Assembly (NCBI RefSeq): GCF_012489685.1
Contig: NC_080046.1
Coordinates: forward strand, 2,048,501-2,112,500
Direction of reading: 5' to 3'
Source of the DNA: Lotus japonicus
Lineage: Eukaryota > Streptophyta > Magnoliopsida > Fabales > Fabaceae
Length of the DNA stretch: 64,000 bases
Shown: positions 34,497-44,486 of the stretch, in pieces
Position numbering within the stretch: position 1 is the first letter of the stretch
How the letters are laid out: each line of letters opens with the position of its first letter
The notes under the pieces: generated by a model
The model's database searches: none
Told to the model about the DNA's origin: nothing
Seen by the model: the letters and a program-made list of their open reading frames with translations, nothing else
Translations under genes and position numbers: made by a program

Positions 34497-34960
34497 CACA
34501 CGGTACTGTTTAAAAAAACCTAATATATTAGTTCCTTTCATCTCCGGCGTTCTTTTTCCTTTCAGCATTGATCCAACAACCTTACCACGTGTTAGCAATC
34601 CATTGGACCAAGCTTTAAGCATATAATCCAATGTTCTGTGACCCACGGTCTTATGGTAGACCTCTCTCCTAGTTGCACCAAATGGTTGGGTCGGAAACAG
34701 AAGCCGTCAGATTTCCTGTGCGTGCATGGTAATTTTTCTGAACCATCAAATCAGATCAGCTCCCCGTTATTATTCTGAAAATCCTAAGAAAATCTAAATA
34801 ATCATGAAAAATATAGAAAAATATTATAAACACATAAAAATAATAAAATGCATGTGCTAATCATAAAGTGACCTCAAATGACTAAAACACCCTAAATAAT
34901 ATATTAAAATGCATAAAAATAAACTAGAAAAATGACTCAGACACCCAAGTCATCAAACGT

Positions 34961-35070
34961 CTATCATTAGTAAGAATATCAACAACTTCCATACAATTAC
35001 ACACAAACAATATCACGATACCCCAAATTTTATACGTGCCGGATGCCAAACTCCACAGCAAGTAACTGAG
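34961..35070. other. Short spacer between LTRs
   Basis: Nothing recognised apart from AT-rich sequence. Confidence 0.5.
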
Positions 35071-36150
35071 ATGTAATTAGATAGCACAAGAAGGGGGTAA
35101 ATTGTGTTGTTATAAAACTTGGTTTTTCAAAATATTATTATTTTCAAAACCTTTTTGCAATCGTTTAGTGCAGTGGATATGTAAACAATGTAAGTAAACG
35201 ATAGAGACTCGGTCTTTTTATCCTGGTTCATCCTTTAAACTATAGGGCTACGTCTAATCCTTAGCTTCGCCAAGAATTCACTATCCACCAAGTATCAAGG
35301 ACTTATCCTTTACAAGTATTCTCAAGGACTTCTCCTTTACAAGTATTCTCAAGGACTTCTCATAACCCAAGTAATATGAAGGACTTCTCCTGTAATATTT
35401 TTCAAGATCGTTTACTTCTACAAGATTCTCTTCTCATAAGAGTGATAGTAGAAAGATTTTAAGTTCAGGAACTACAAAGTATTGAAATGAGTTTGACTCT
35501 AAGGTATACATTTAGTTCTAGATCTAGAGAGAATAAGATGAAGAGATATGACTCTTTGGATTTGATCTCTCAGACGAAGTGAGAACTTTTCACTTAGGCT
35601 TGAAGAAGATTTTAAGATCAAAATATTATTTTTTGCGTTGGTCAATCTTTTTTTTTTTTTTTTGAGAATCTTCAAGTCCTTCTTTTATACTTCTATGAGT
35701 CATAATAGTTGTTGGAGCATGTAGAGCACAACAAGTTCTAACTGTTGGGTCAAACATTCCTTTTGTCAGGTGCATTAAATGTATGCCACTATTCGAGGGA
35801 GACTCTTTACCAAAAAGATGTAGCTTGTCAACTAGTAGGTGGAACTCGATCTCTATTCCTTTCTCTGATGAGAGAATATAGAAACTTGATTGTGACATTG
35901 TTGTACTTCTGCTTTGGTCAAGGTGCTTTGTAGAATCACGTGATTTTTGCACTTGACTTCCTCTCCAAGCTTGTCAGAGATATTTTCCAAATTAAAGATT
36001 ACGCTCATTCTATTGGTCACTTGGAACCAGATGATAGAAGTAACCAAACAGTAGAGTCTTCATATGTGTTGAACTGTCTTGTTGATGAACCCTTCAACTT
36101 TGATAGAACGGTAGAAGGTATAGATGATAATGTTAAGTTCAAACGCTAGA
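35071..36150 (-). mobile_element. Copia-type LTR, minus copy
   Basis: Read in reverse, it matches the right-hand LTR that ends at 39072: both have AGCACAAGAAGGGG next to the end, an ACGATAGAGA block, tandem AAGGACTTCTCCTT motifs and a TATA box (GTATAAAAGA at 35681-35690 here, GTATAAAGGA at 38391-38400 there) about 620-680 bp from the end. The right limit is approximate. Confidence 0.6.
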
Positions 36151-36284
36151 TACATCGTTTATCATATTTTGAACGATGACAATTTTCAAGAGTCTAAGTG
36201 TAATGATTAAATATTTCATGTGAATTGTATTTCAGGAAATAACACTTATGTCTCTCATGCCTTATCTTATAATGATGAAGTGCA

Positions 36285-36676
36285 AGACTATGCAAGAAGA
36301 CAACATCTACAAAGAGAAGAATGGTCAAAGCAACGAGACAACTTGGACTAGCAAAGACATGTCAAATCTGCTAGATCATCTAACCAAAGGGAAGAAGAAG
36401 AACGATCAAGACACAAGACAGTTCGTGCAAGCAAAGTCAAAGCATCAAGACCGTCTTTAGAAGAAGAGTCAAAAGTTTCAAGACTATGCAAGAAGACAAC
36501 ATCTACAAAGAGAAGAATGGTCAAAGCAACAAGACAACTTGGACTAGCAAAGAAATGTCAAATCTGCTAGATCATCTAACTAAAGGGAAGAAGAAGAACG
36601 ATCAAGACACAAGACAGTTTGTGCAATCAAAGTTAAAGCATCAAGACCGTCTTTAGAAAAAGAGTCAAAAGTTTCA
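36285..36676. repeat. Tandem duplication, two 196-bp units
   Basis: Units at 36285-36480 and 36481-36676 are nearly identical, both starting AGACTATGCAAGAAGACAAC. The few differences suggest a recent slip or unequal exchange. Confidence 0.92.
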
Positions 36677-37195
36677 AGACAACTCATGCAAGATCAATCA
36701 AAGCTATCAGATCGTCTAAGAAGACTACACTCAACGTCTAATTCCACGTCTATCTAAAAAATTGATAAGTGGAAGCTATATCTAGAAAATGAGCGGCGAC
36801 TAAATTTAAAATATATCTCTGACAAGCTAGAGGAGAAAGTCAAGTGCAAAGAATCAAGTGATACTCTACGAAGCACGTTGATCAAGGAAACAAGTACAAC
36901 GTTATCACTGTAAGAAATAGAGATAACACTTATTGTCTCGTCTACTAGCATCTATCTTATTCAGGTAACATACCTCAAGACAATCCATTTCCTAAGAAGA
37001 AGAAGAAGTGATTGGTCAAAGGTTATCGTCCAAGTTCTAAATGATCAATAGAAAGATTGAAAGAAGAATGGATGAAAGCAGATCGTCTGAAGAAAGGGAA
37101 GACGATTGAAGTAAACGAGCAATGGAAGAAGATAGCCTGAAAATAGTGACTCCTGTCATGGAATGAAAGCAAAATTCTCGTTCATGAAGGACATA

Positions 37196-37989
37196 TGTTA
37201 AACACAATGTTTCAGACAACATGTGGAACATACAAGAGCGAAGCCACAAAAAAAATAGAGTAAAAACAGAAACACAGTAAAGAAGAACACAGAGGATTGG
37301 TAACCCAGTTCGGTGCAACATCACCTACATCTGGAGGGTTTTCGCCCGAGAAAGGAAATCCACTCTCAATAGTATTGGTACACCCGGTCTTAAATGAACA
37401 AACTTTGTTCAAAATCTTTCTACCTAATACTACCCATGTCTTTCTACATAGTAACCCCCTAAGTATGAGACCCCTCTAAATTTCTCTAAATCATTATTAT
37501 AGTGATCGAAAATAAAACAGAGTGAATAAGAAGAGATTACAACTCAACTAACACAAACCAATTCTGTGCCTTGTGATTATCAATGGTGGCAATAGAACAG
37601 TGTACAAATAATAGAATAAGGACTCATAAAACACAACCCTAAAAACACAATAATATGATCATCCAATCCCCACGCGGCAGCTAGGGTTGAACCTTCTTCA
37701 ATAGTCGTTCTTCAGGCCTTTGTCTTCAATGGGCTTGAGCGAGTACAAAGTCCATAACATAAATAGGTTGATCATAAACATATTTTCTCCACAAACTAAA
37801 ACAGAAATAAATCTCTCTTCACCAAATTTGTTCACTAATAAAACAATCACCACAGACATGCTGAAGCTACAATAAACAAAACTTAAGGCGAAAACCAATA
37901 AGACAAAACCTTCTGGAAACACATGAAAAAAGTCACAGCACCTCGATACATAACATGTTAGAGCATCGTGTCCGAGATATTGACCAACA
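37196..37989 (-). mobile_element. Solo LTR (copia-like) nested in the plus LTR
   Basis: It starts TGTTAAAC and ends GACCAACA, giving TGTT...AACA termini over 794 bp. Flanking 5-mers match at 4 of 5 positions (ACATA and TCATA). The block GGTAACCCAGTTCGGTGCAA near 37300, followed by an ATCTGGAGGG phrase, is common in plant copia LTRs read in reverse. Confidence 0.65.
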
Positions 37990-39072
37990 TCATATTTTAG
38001 CTAAATGCAGTCAATCAACTATCAAAAGAACAACAGAAAGATGTAGTGTCTGAAGAATGAAAATTACGCTCATGTTGAAGAGAGCTCAGAATAGTCTCTT
38101 GAAGAAGCCTTATAAGACAAGATCACATGATCTGACAAGGAACATCGCTCGAAGGAAAAAGACATTGGTGTCACTATCATATTACCATATCTTTACACAA
38201 GCGGATAGAAGCAAAGACCTATGCTACCTGCTGACAGATTACATCTTTTTGGCAAAAGGTCTCAGTCAAATAGTACTATGCACTTAATGCATCTGACTGA
38301 AGTACACATTGTACCGTTTGATCTAACGGCTATAATATTTGTGAAGAACAAGCTCCAACGGCTATAATCCATCACATAGAAGATTTAGGAGTATAAAGGA
38401 GAAGATCTAAACACATTGCAACGTAGCTTTTTGCTCACAACACCAGAAGCTCATGACACACTCTACAAAATAGATCATCCTCATCGTTTGCTTCAACATG
38501 AAGAGAATATTTTCTTAAGAGTCAAATTTCTTACTAATTCTCTCATGTAATAGAACATAAAGTATGTACTTGGAGTCATATCTTTTCTCCAATACTTTAT
38601 GATTCATGGACTGAATTGTTTCTGCCATCACTCTTAGAAGAAGAGAACTATGTAGAAGGAAATAATCTTGAGAAAGATTGTTTAAGGAGAAGTCCTACAT
38701 ACTTTGTAAGGAGAAGTCCTACTAATACTTGTAAGGAGAAGTTCTAAGAAAACTTGTTAATGCCTGAAGAGGAAGTGGCTAAAGAATACTTGGTTTGCAT
38801 GGAGAGGCAGTGGTAAAAGAATACTCAACAATGCCTGAAGAGGCATGGACAAAAATACTTGTATGAAGAAGTCTTTGATACTTGTGCTCAGTGAAATCTT
38901 GGTATAGCGAAGGACGGGATGTATCTCTATCGTTCAGGGGTGAATCAGAATAAAAATGATGTTATTTATTGACTCCTTCTATGCTCTCACATTTCCACTA
39001 CACCAAACAACACCAAATCCAAATTTTTGGATGACACAATTTAAACCCCCCTTCTTGTGCTACTTCTAATCA

Positions 39073-40004
39073 ACTTTAGATAAATGATATTTCCTAAAAT
39101 ATGAGTCATGAAATTTTTAACTATTACAATTATACACTTAAAATTATTATTATTCAAAATATGATAAACGATATGAATATGCGTTTAAATTTAACACTAC
39201 CTTCACAAGAAAATAACCCCTCCCCAAAACTACTTGAGAAACTTGAAGTCCATCTCATCTCCGATTAGATTGTTTGTATAAAACTCTTAAATTATAAGAT
39301 TTTCCTTGTTGTAGTCTTTATATAGTAGAAATTTAGAGGTAGCTAGGTTCACCTTATTTTTCATTATTTAGCTTGGTGTATATTGTCAGCTTGAGAAGCA
39401 CATGGTATATATTCTCCATGATAAGTTATTTGTTCTCATTGACCATTTCCTCAGCTAAGGTCTTGTCCTCTTCCTTCTCGATCCAAACATTCATGTGATC
39501 ACATGTGTCCCCATGTTTCACATCTGATTCTCTCTCCCACAAGGAAACATTTTGACTACATATTATAAGCTAGATATACTATTTCAGTTATTACAGTTAT
39601 GGAGTTGGTTGCTTTTGTTGACATGTAATGCCAACATATTTTATAACATGTTTTAGACTGCAATTATAGCCGCAGATTGCAGAAGGGCTTGCTGCTTTTG
39701 GAAGGTCCTTTTATAATGTCCACTTGAATTTCATCGTGTTATTTTATACACTGAGAAGCAGACAAGGATTGGGCTCAATAACTCTGCATATTGCGTAGAA
39801 GATCAAATTTCCAACCATATCTAGATTCATTGAACTAACGGTTTAATTCTAAAGTTCACATTTAGAAATCATAACTCAACTCAAGCTAAAACTTGTTTTT
39901 TTAATTCTTGGTTAAACAAATATAAAAACAATAAATTTAATTCACTTTGTTAACATCACTTACATGGATACATGCATTGAGATGTATGAAAACTGCGTTT
40001 CCTT
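39073..40004. other. AT-rich intergenic DNA
   Basis: No gene, RNA or element ends recognised. Confidence 0.5.
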
Positions 40005-40017
40005 AAGTATTTGTGTT

Positions 40018-40125
40018 TTTTTTTTAGATAAGGCAAAATGATATTAATAGAAGAACAAGGGGTTCTTAAATCCCATTGAAATACAAAGAGAGAAACAGGA
40101 AAGGGGGAGAAGAAACAGATCAAGA
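40018..40125 (-). mobile_element. Very short LINE 3' end
   Basis: Read on the minus strand it ends TTGCCTTATC and a short A-run. The 13-bp duplication AAGTATTTGTGTT flanks it (40005-40017, whose last T's overlap the tail, and 40126-40138). Only about 108 bp of 3' UTR was copied. Confidence 0.8.
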
Positions 40126-40220
40126 AAGTATTTGTGTTGTTGCTCCCGGGTAATTTTTTTAGATTAATAATGGATATTCACCATTACACTAACTTTAAAT
40201 CACATTAGTTATGGCAAACT

Positions 40221-40690
40221 TTTTTCGGTAGATTGAAAAATTAAAGACAACAAAAGCAAAACAAAACCAGAAGAGAAGGACTTGCCATTCTCCGACAAGG
40301 GGTGAACCTCCTGGGAGGAGCATGCACCGTTTTCAACCCATCGTTATCTCCTAACCCGGCCAATTTTAGCTAGGGTATGTATCGGCAGGTTTATTAACGA
40401 AATTTCGAATTACATGTAGAAAGACAATCACGCAATCTTACTTAACTAGATCGACGCACTACCTCTACAATATAGGCTGCGCAAGAATGGAGGTTGAGGC
40501 AGTTATTGCGATTAAGACTGTAAAGTGCAGCCAGACAATCTGACTCACACACAACTTTGAGGCACCAATGCACCAAGCCAATAACCAATTAGGCCACAAA
40601 TTAGTAATTACAGCCAAAATTTATGCTAAGTAAGCGTCCCCCTTCCTTTGGAACTAGAGAATCCAAGGATCCAAGTGTCATTATGCCACA
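40221..40690 (-). pseudogene. LINE-derived RNase H fragment, decayed
   Basis: The minus strand reads a Glu-Ser-Asp RNase H motif in VVCESDCLAALYSLNRNNC (about 40480-40550). An A-rich end, TACCGAAAAAAG, at about 40220-40232 would be the 3' tail. Frame is lost in several places. Confidence 0.5.
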
Positions 40691-41064
40691 TTTTGTGATA
40701 TAACATAAATTAATTGGATGCATGTAAAAGAAATTTACACCGAGAATGATAATGAATTAACCATTTTCTCATTTTTTATCTTATTAAATAAGAAACAAAA
40801 ATGGTCACTAAAAATACAAAGTAGACATATTATACTGATATTTAAAACAACACAATGACAAACATCATAATAACCCTTTTCTTTTAAATTCCATTTTCAA
40901 TAAACCTTTAGAATCTTATGATTGATCTAAGTTCTTTTTCCGCTTATTCCTTCTAAGGTTTAGATCTCTCATCATAAAGTGTCATGGAGGCTGGAGCCAA
41001 CCTATTTAATGCATTTAATGTTTACGAATAGAAAGATTTGCACAAATTTCACATAATGTTATTA

Positions 41065-41378
41065 CTCTCCTCGTTCCAAAATTATTGTATTTAAAGATAT
41101 TGTACAAAGTTTAAAAGTTCATTAATTGATGTTATAATTTGACTGAAACACCCTTATTTAATATGAGTTATATGAAAGAAAGAGAATAAAAATCATTGGT
41201 CAACTAATTTGTGAGAATTGTGATTGGTAGAAATAAGAGGGGATACTTGGGAAATACAATATTAATTGAGGGCATGAATGGAAGAGAATGAGATAAAGTG
41301 CTTTGGATATGTATAACAACAGTGGTTTTGAAACAAAACAAAAAAGTTAAAACTATAATAGTTTTGGAACGGAGGGAG
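41065..41378. mobile_element. Stowaway-like MITE
   Basis: The right end reads TTTTGGAACGGAGGGAG and the left end CTCTCCTCGTTCCAAAA, imperfect inverted repeats of the Stowaway type. TA dinucleotides (41063-41064 and 41379-41380) flank it. Length is 314 bp, with no coding capacity. Confidence 0.85.
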
Positions 41379-41518
41379 TATCTGTTTAAGATGTGAAAAT
41401 CACCCATTTCTTTTTCAATTTCTTAGAGTATTCTCTCATTCTGATTAGTGGGAGACTGGTCTCCTGGGGTATGATCTGGCATTAAAATGAGGACTCCACC
41501 CAACTTTATTTTTATTTT

Positions 41519-41850
41519 GGCTTAAATGCACTTTTGAACCCCCAAGTTTATGATTTGTGCGATTGTTAACCCCAATTTATTTTTTCGACGATTCGGGACC
41601 CTGATCTTTTAAAAAGATGCACTTTTGGACCTTCCGTCCAATTCCGTCAAAATTTGGACGGTTTTTGCACGTCAGCAGGCCATGTGGCGTGGCCACATCA
41701 GCAAAAACCGTCCAAATTTTGATGGAATTTGATGGAAGGTCCAAAAGTGCATCTTTTTGAAAGATTAGGGTCCCGAATCGTCGAAAAAATAGATTGAGGT
41801 TAGCAATCGAACAAATCATAAACTTGAGGGTTCAAAAGTGCATTTAAGCC
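41519..41850. mobile_element. Foldback MITE, near-perfect hairpin
   Basis: The left end is GGCTTAAATGCACTTTTGAA and the right end its complement. The two halves pair over about 160 bp each, around a centre near 41683-41695 (GGCCATGTGGCGTGGCC). Flanking 9-mers agree at 7 of 9 positions (TTTTATTTT and TTTGATTTA), consistent with a Mutator-type MITE. Confidence 0.85.
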
Positions 41851-42065
41851 TTTGATTTACATGGATCTATGGATCAAACTCAAAACTATATGCATAAGAG
41901 ATTCGAGTCCCTTCCATCTACAACATCATATTGTTGGTTGTCATAAGTACTCGATTTGTACCCAACCCACAGATAGTAATGTATTTATTTCATGGATATA
42001 TATTTTTCCTACCTATTTATCATACGGGCGAATACAAATATCAATAAATCTGTAATATGCCCTTA

Positions 42066-42166
42066 ATATATATATATATATATGTATATATAAGTGTAAG
42101 TGAACAGTTAAATATGAATAAAAAAATTCCTTTAAATTAACAACTAAATAGGAACAGAGGGAGTAA
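42066..42166. repeat. (TA)n tract and a lone Stowaway-type terminus
   Basis: A TA-rich microsatellite lies at 42066-42092. GGAACAGAGGGAGTA at 42152-42166 is a Stowaway-type end with TA, but I do not find its partner to the left. Confidence 0.5.
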
Positions 42167-42463
42167 TTATGTACAACTAGAGTGTGGATGTAGGTGTGGG
42201 AGGTTTCCATAATACACATTTATTAATTGATTTATGAGTTAAAAGAACACACATATATACTTGCTCTATACTCACATAAATATCCATTCAATATATTTTT
42301 AGTGAGCTCTAAAAATCCACAGATACCCGTGGACATATATTCATGAATATTTATTAAAATAAATAAAAAATATTGAAGGCAAATTTAAGATAAATAATTA
42401 TTTTAAATTATAAAAATGTTATAATATCAAGTTCGAACACAAACATACTAAAATTTCTCATTG

Positions 42464-42495
42464 TCTAACATATTTAGCATGTTCCTACTTCCCCA
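42464..42495. repeat. Terminal redundancy, left copy (32 bp)
   Basis: Identical to 50432-50463. It lies three bases from the primer site, so it is the first part of the leader repeated at the other end of the integrated genome. At 32 bp it is too long for an ordinary target duplication. Confidence 0.9.
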
Positions 42496-42498
42496 TCA

Positions 42499-42511
42499 GG
42501 CTCTGATACCA
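42499..42511 (-). other. tRNA-iMet primer binding site of the pararetrovirus
   Basis: The minus strand reads TGGTATCAGAGCC, the initiator-Met tRNA complement conventionally used as position 1 of caulimovirid genomes. Confidence 0.92.
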
Positions 42512-42865
42512 AGAGGGGGTCGGAAGCAGAAGGAGGGGGATGAGAAGAGGATTAAGAGAAGTAGGACGCCACCACGGAGGGGCTTTTTGCAGAAAATTAA
42601 ATTGCAGAAATTAAAACAGGAATTAAAACAGGAGGCTCAGCCTTCCATAAACAGGAAAATAAAACTTGAACAAGATATATATTACATAAACATAGATTAC
42701 AAAACTGAAACTTAAAAACTGAAAAACTGAAACTTAAAAACAGAAAAGATTGAAAGAAAGGAAAACTGAAGGAGAACTTACAGAAGGAATTCTCTCAGTG
42801 TTTCTCTCTCTAAACTCTCTATCTAAGCTCTACCCAAACTCTGCTTAACAAGGTTCAGAATGAGC

Positions 42866-42875
42866 CTATTTAAAG
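42866..42875 (-). promoter_or_regulatory. Possible TATA box for the pregenomic transcript
   Basis: CTTTAAATAG on the minus strand lies after both frames and about 360 bp before the primer site, the expected place for the caulimovirid promoter. The assignment rests on position and motif only. Confidence 0.45.
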
Positions 42876-43034
42876 AAAAGATTGGGCACTGTTTGAATAG
42901 TTCCGGTTGAATAGTTCCGGTAGACGGTACTATTTGACTGGCACTATTTGCTACAGTAAAAAGTCAATTTTACTATTTGCTACAGTACAAAAATTGAATT
43001 ATTACAGAATAAGAATGATTACAAGACGACAAAC

Positions 43035-44486
43035 TTAGCAGAAGTCATCATCATCTGATTCTGTGGTTTGGACAAAATCTGACGACCCAAGAGAGGATGG
43101 CTCGGAGACTTTGTGTTGAGGGGCCTTTGAAGATGAGGCTTGCTTAATTGGTTCCTTCAATAATTGAAGAGCAGATTGAAGATTTCTTAGCAAGTCTTCT
43201 TCTGTTGAAGCTCCTGCAAGGGCCGCTGTGATGTGGGCCTTTTGATTTAGCAAGAGGCTGGTTTGCGGACTTGCATGCTTGAGATATTTCTGGTTGTTTT
43301 TGAACCATTGAATTACTTTATCCTTGTGAGCTTTGGAAGCATCAAAAGCCTTCCACCACTTGATAAGGGCATGTTTGTTGAGAATTGGTTGGGGTTTGGC
43401 TTTAAGACCGTACCTCCAAGAGAATACCCAAGAAAGGGAAAAGATTGTATAAAAGTTTAAACAATCAGGATAATTGTTAAACTCTTTGTCCCAATGTTTC
43501 AGGAAAAGATTGTATCCCTCCAGAACTTCAGGGGGAAAGATTTCAGTAGTTGGACCAAAGAAGCTCCACCAAGAATGGAACCAAATTGGAAAGGAATATT
43601 TGTTGGTCCATTTGAAGTAAATGAGCCAAGAATGCTTGAAATTTTGGTTTTGCAGGCCAAGGATTGTAAATTCCCAAGCTTTGATGTAATCCCAATAATT
43701 AAAACCTATAGGGTCAAAATTCTGGGAAAATTTTCTGTAGGTGTTTGGATTGGGTCCAAAGTCAGTGGGACGAAGGACACGGAGAATTTGGAGTGTGGAG
43801 TGGGTAATTAGGGAGTTGTCATTTTTATCCCTAAAATGCTTAATATCCACACTGTTTGTATCAACCAAGATAAACTCATAGAATCTCTGGGTTTTGTTTG
43901 GGTGGATTGGATCAAGATAACCAGGGAAAAGTTTAGTACCAATTTTATTGGCGAGGTTCCCTCCTGAATGGTCCCACCATTCTGGTTCAATCAAGGTTTG
44001 GAATTTGGAGATAGTTTTGGTCAAATATTCCGATTTTGGGTTAGATTGGGTAACTGGGCTAGATTGGGCAACAACAACTGGTTTCTTTCCATCATGAGTT
44101 GCTAAGCTTTTTGTTCTTTCAATAAAAGATTGGAGGGATTGGAGATCTAGGTCATCATCTTTATCAACGATGCTGGCCCAAGATTTATTTGGTAAATTGA
44201 TGAGTCCCTGAGGAACATTATCCAGGCCTGCTTGTTTGAAGGCAAGGAGAGTTGGAATTGATAAAGCATAATCAGCTTTGGTTTGTTTTGGTTGTGAAGA
44301 TTGGTTTTGAGCAGTGGGCTCAGATTTTTGGACAGTGGGTCCAGATTGATGGGCAGTGGGCCCAGATAAGATTAAAGAGTCAGAGATTATAATACCTTTG
44401 CTCTTTTCTTTGTTTCTTCCTCTTCCTCGGGAGGAGGAGGATCCTCCTCCGGAGGACATCTTATGATCTTCCCTGCAAATATTCAC
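43035..44486 (-). CDS. Pararetroviral ORF2, function unknown
   Basis: This open frame has 483 codons from the first ATG. A more likely start is the second ATG at 44459 (residue 10), because ORF1 stops at 44463-44461 and the junction reads TAAGATG. The product would be about 474 residues: a basic, Ser/Gly-rich start, a Gln/Ser/Thr-rich stretch, a Trp- and aromatic-rich middle (about 170-350) and an acidic end (DDDFC). I see no membrane segment and no known motif. It lies in a different frame from ORF1. Florendoviruses are known to have a second frame of unknown role in this place. Translation is probably coupled to ORF1 termination; that is inference. Confidence 0.8.
   Translation of the reverse strand: MNICREDHKMSSGGGSSSSRGRGRNKEKSKGIIISDSLILSGPTAHQSGPTVQKSEPTAQNQSSQPKQTKADYALSIPTLLAFKQAGLDNVPQGLINLPNKSWASIVDKDDDLDLQSLQSFIERTKSLATHDGKKPVVVAQSSPVTQSNPKSEYLTKTISKFQTLIEPEWWDHSGGNLANKIGTKLFPGYLDPIHPNKTQRFYEFILVDTNSVDIKHFRDKNDNSLITHSTLQILRVLRPTDFGPNPNTYRKFSQNFDPIGFNYWDYIKAWEFTILGLQNQNFKHSWLIYFKWTNKYSFPIWFHSWWSFFGPTTEIFPPEVLEGYNLFLKHWDKEFNNYPDCLNFYTIFSLSWVFSWRYGLKAKPQPILNKHALIKWWKAFDASKAHKDKVIQWFKNNQKYLKHASPQTSLLLNQKAHITAALAGASTEEDLLRNLQSALQLLKEPIKQASSSKAPQHKVSEPSSLGSSDFVQTTESDDDDFC

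Larger units (their letters stand above)
29886..34955 (-). mobile_element. Solo LTR of a Ty3/gypsy element, split by hAT
   Basis: The plus strand starts TGATAGTC and ends GTCATCA. A perfect 5-bp duplication AACGT lies at 29881-29885 and 34956-34960. Without the hAT it is about 1,367 bp. The left end, read in reverse, has the GTACACTTGCAGATTGACTA wording common at gypsy LTR ends, and the right part resembles LTR starts of that group. No second LTR or coding region accompanies it. Confidence 0.85.
36151..39072 (+). mobile_element. Copia-type LTR, plus copy, with a nested LTR
   Basis: This is the inverted partner of 35071-36150. It ends CCCCCCTTCTTGTGCTAC...TAATCA. It contains a 196-bp tandem duplication and is interrupted by another LTR (37196-37989). 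Motifs of the form GGAGAAGTCCTA repeat at about 38688, 38721 and 38744. The start is uncertain (36120-36170). No coding region is present; short frames inside have no family resemblance. Confidence 0.55.

Noticed and set aside
42464..42495. 32-bp repeat as a target-site duplication
   Set aside because: It is adjacent to the primer site and continues as viral leader at the other end. Viral terminal redundancy explains it better.
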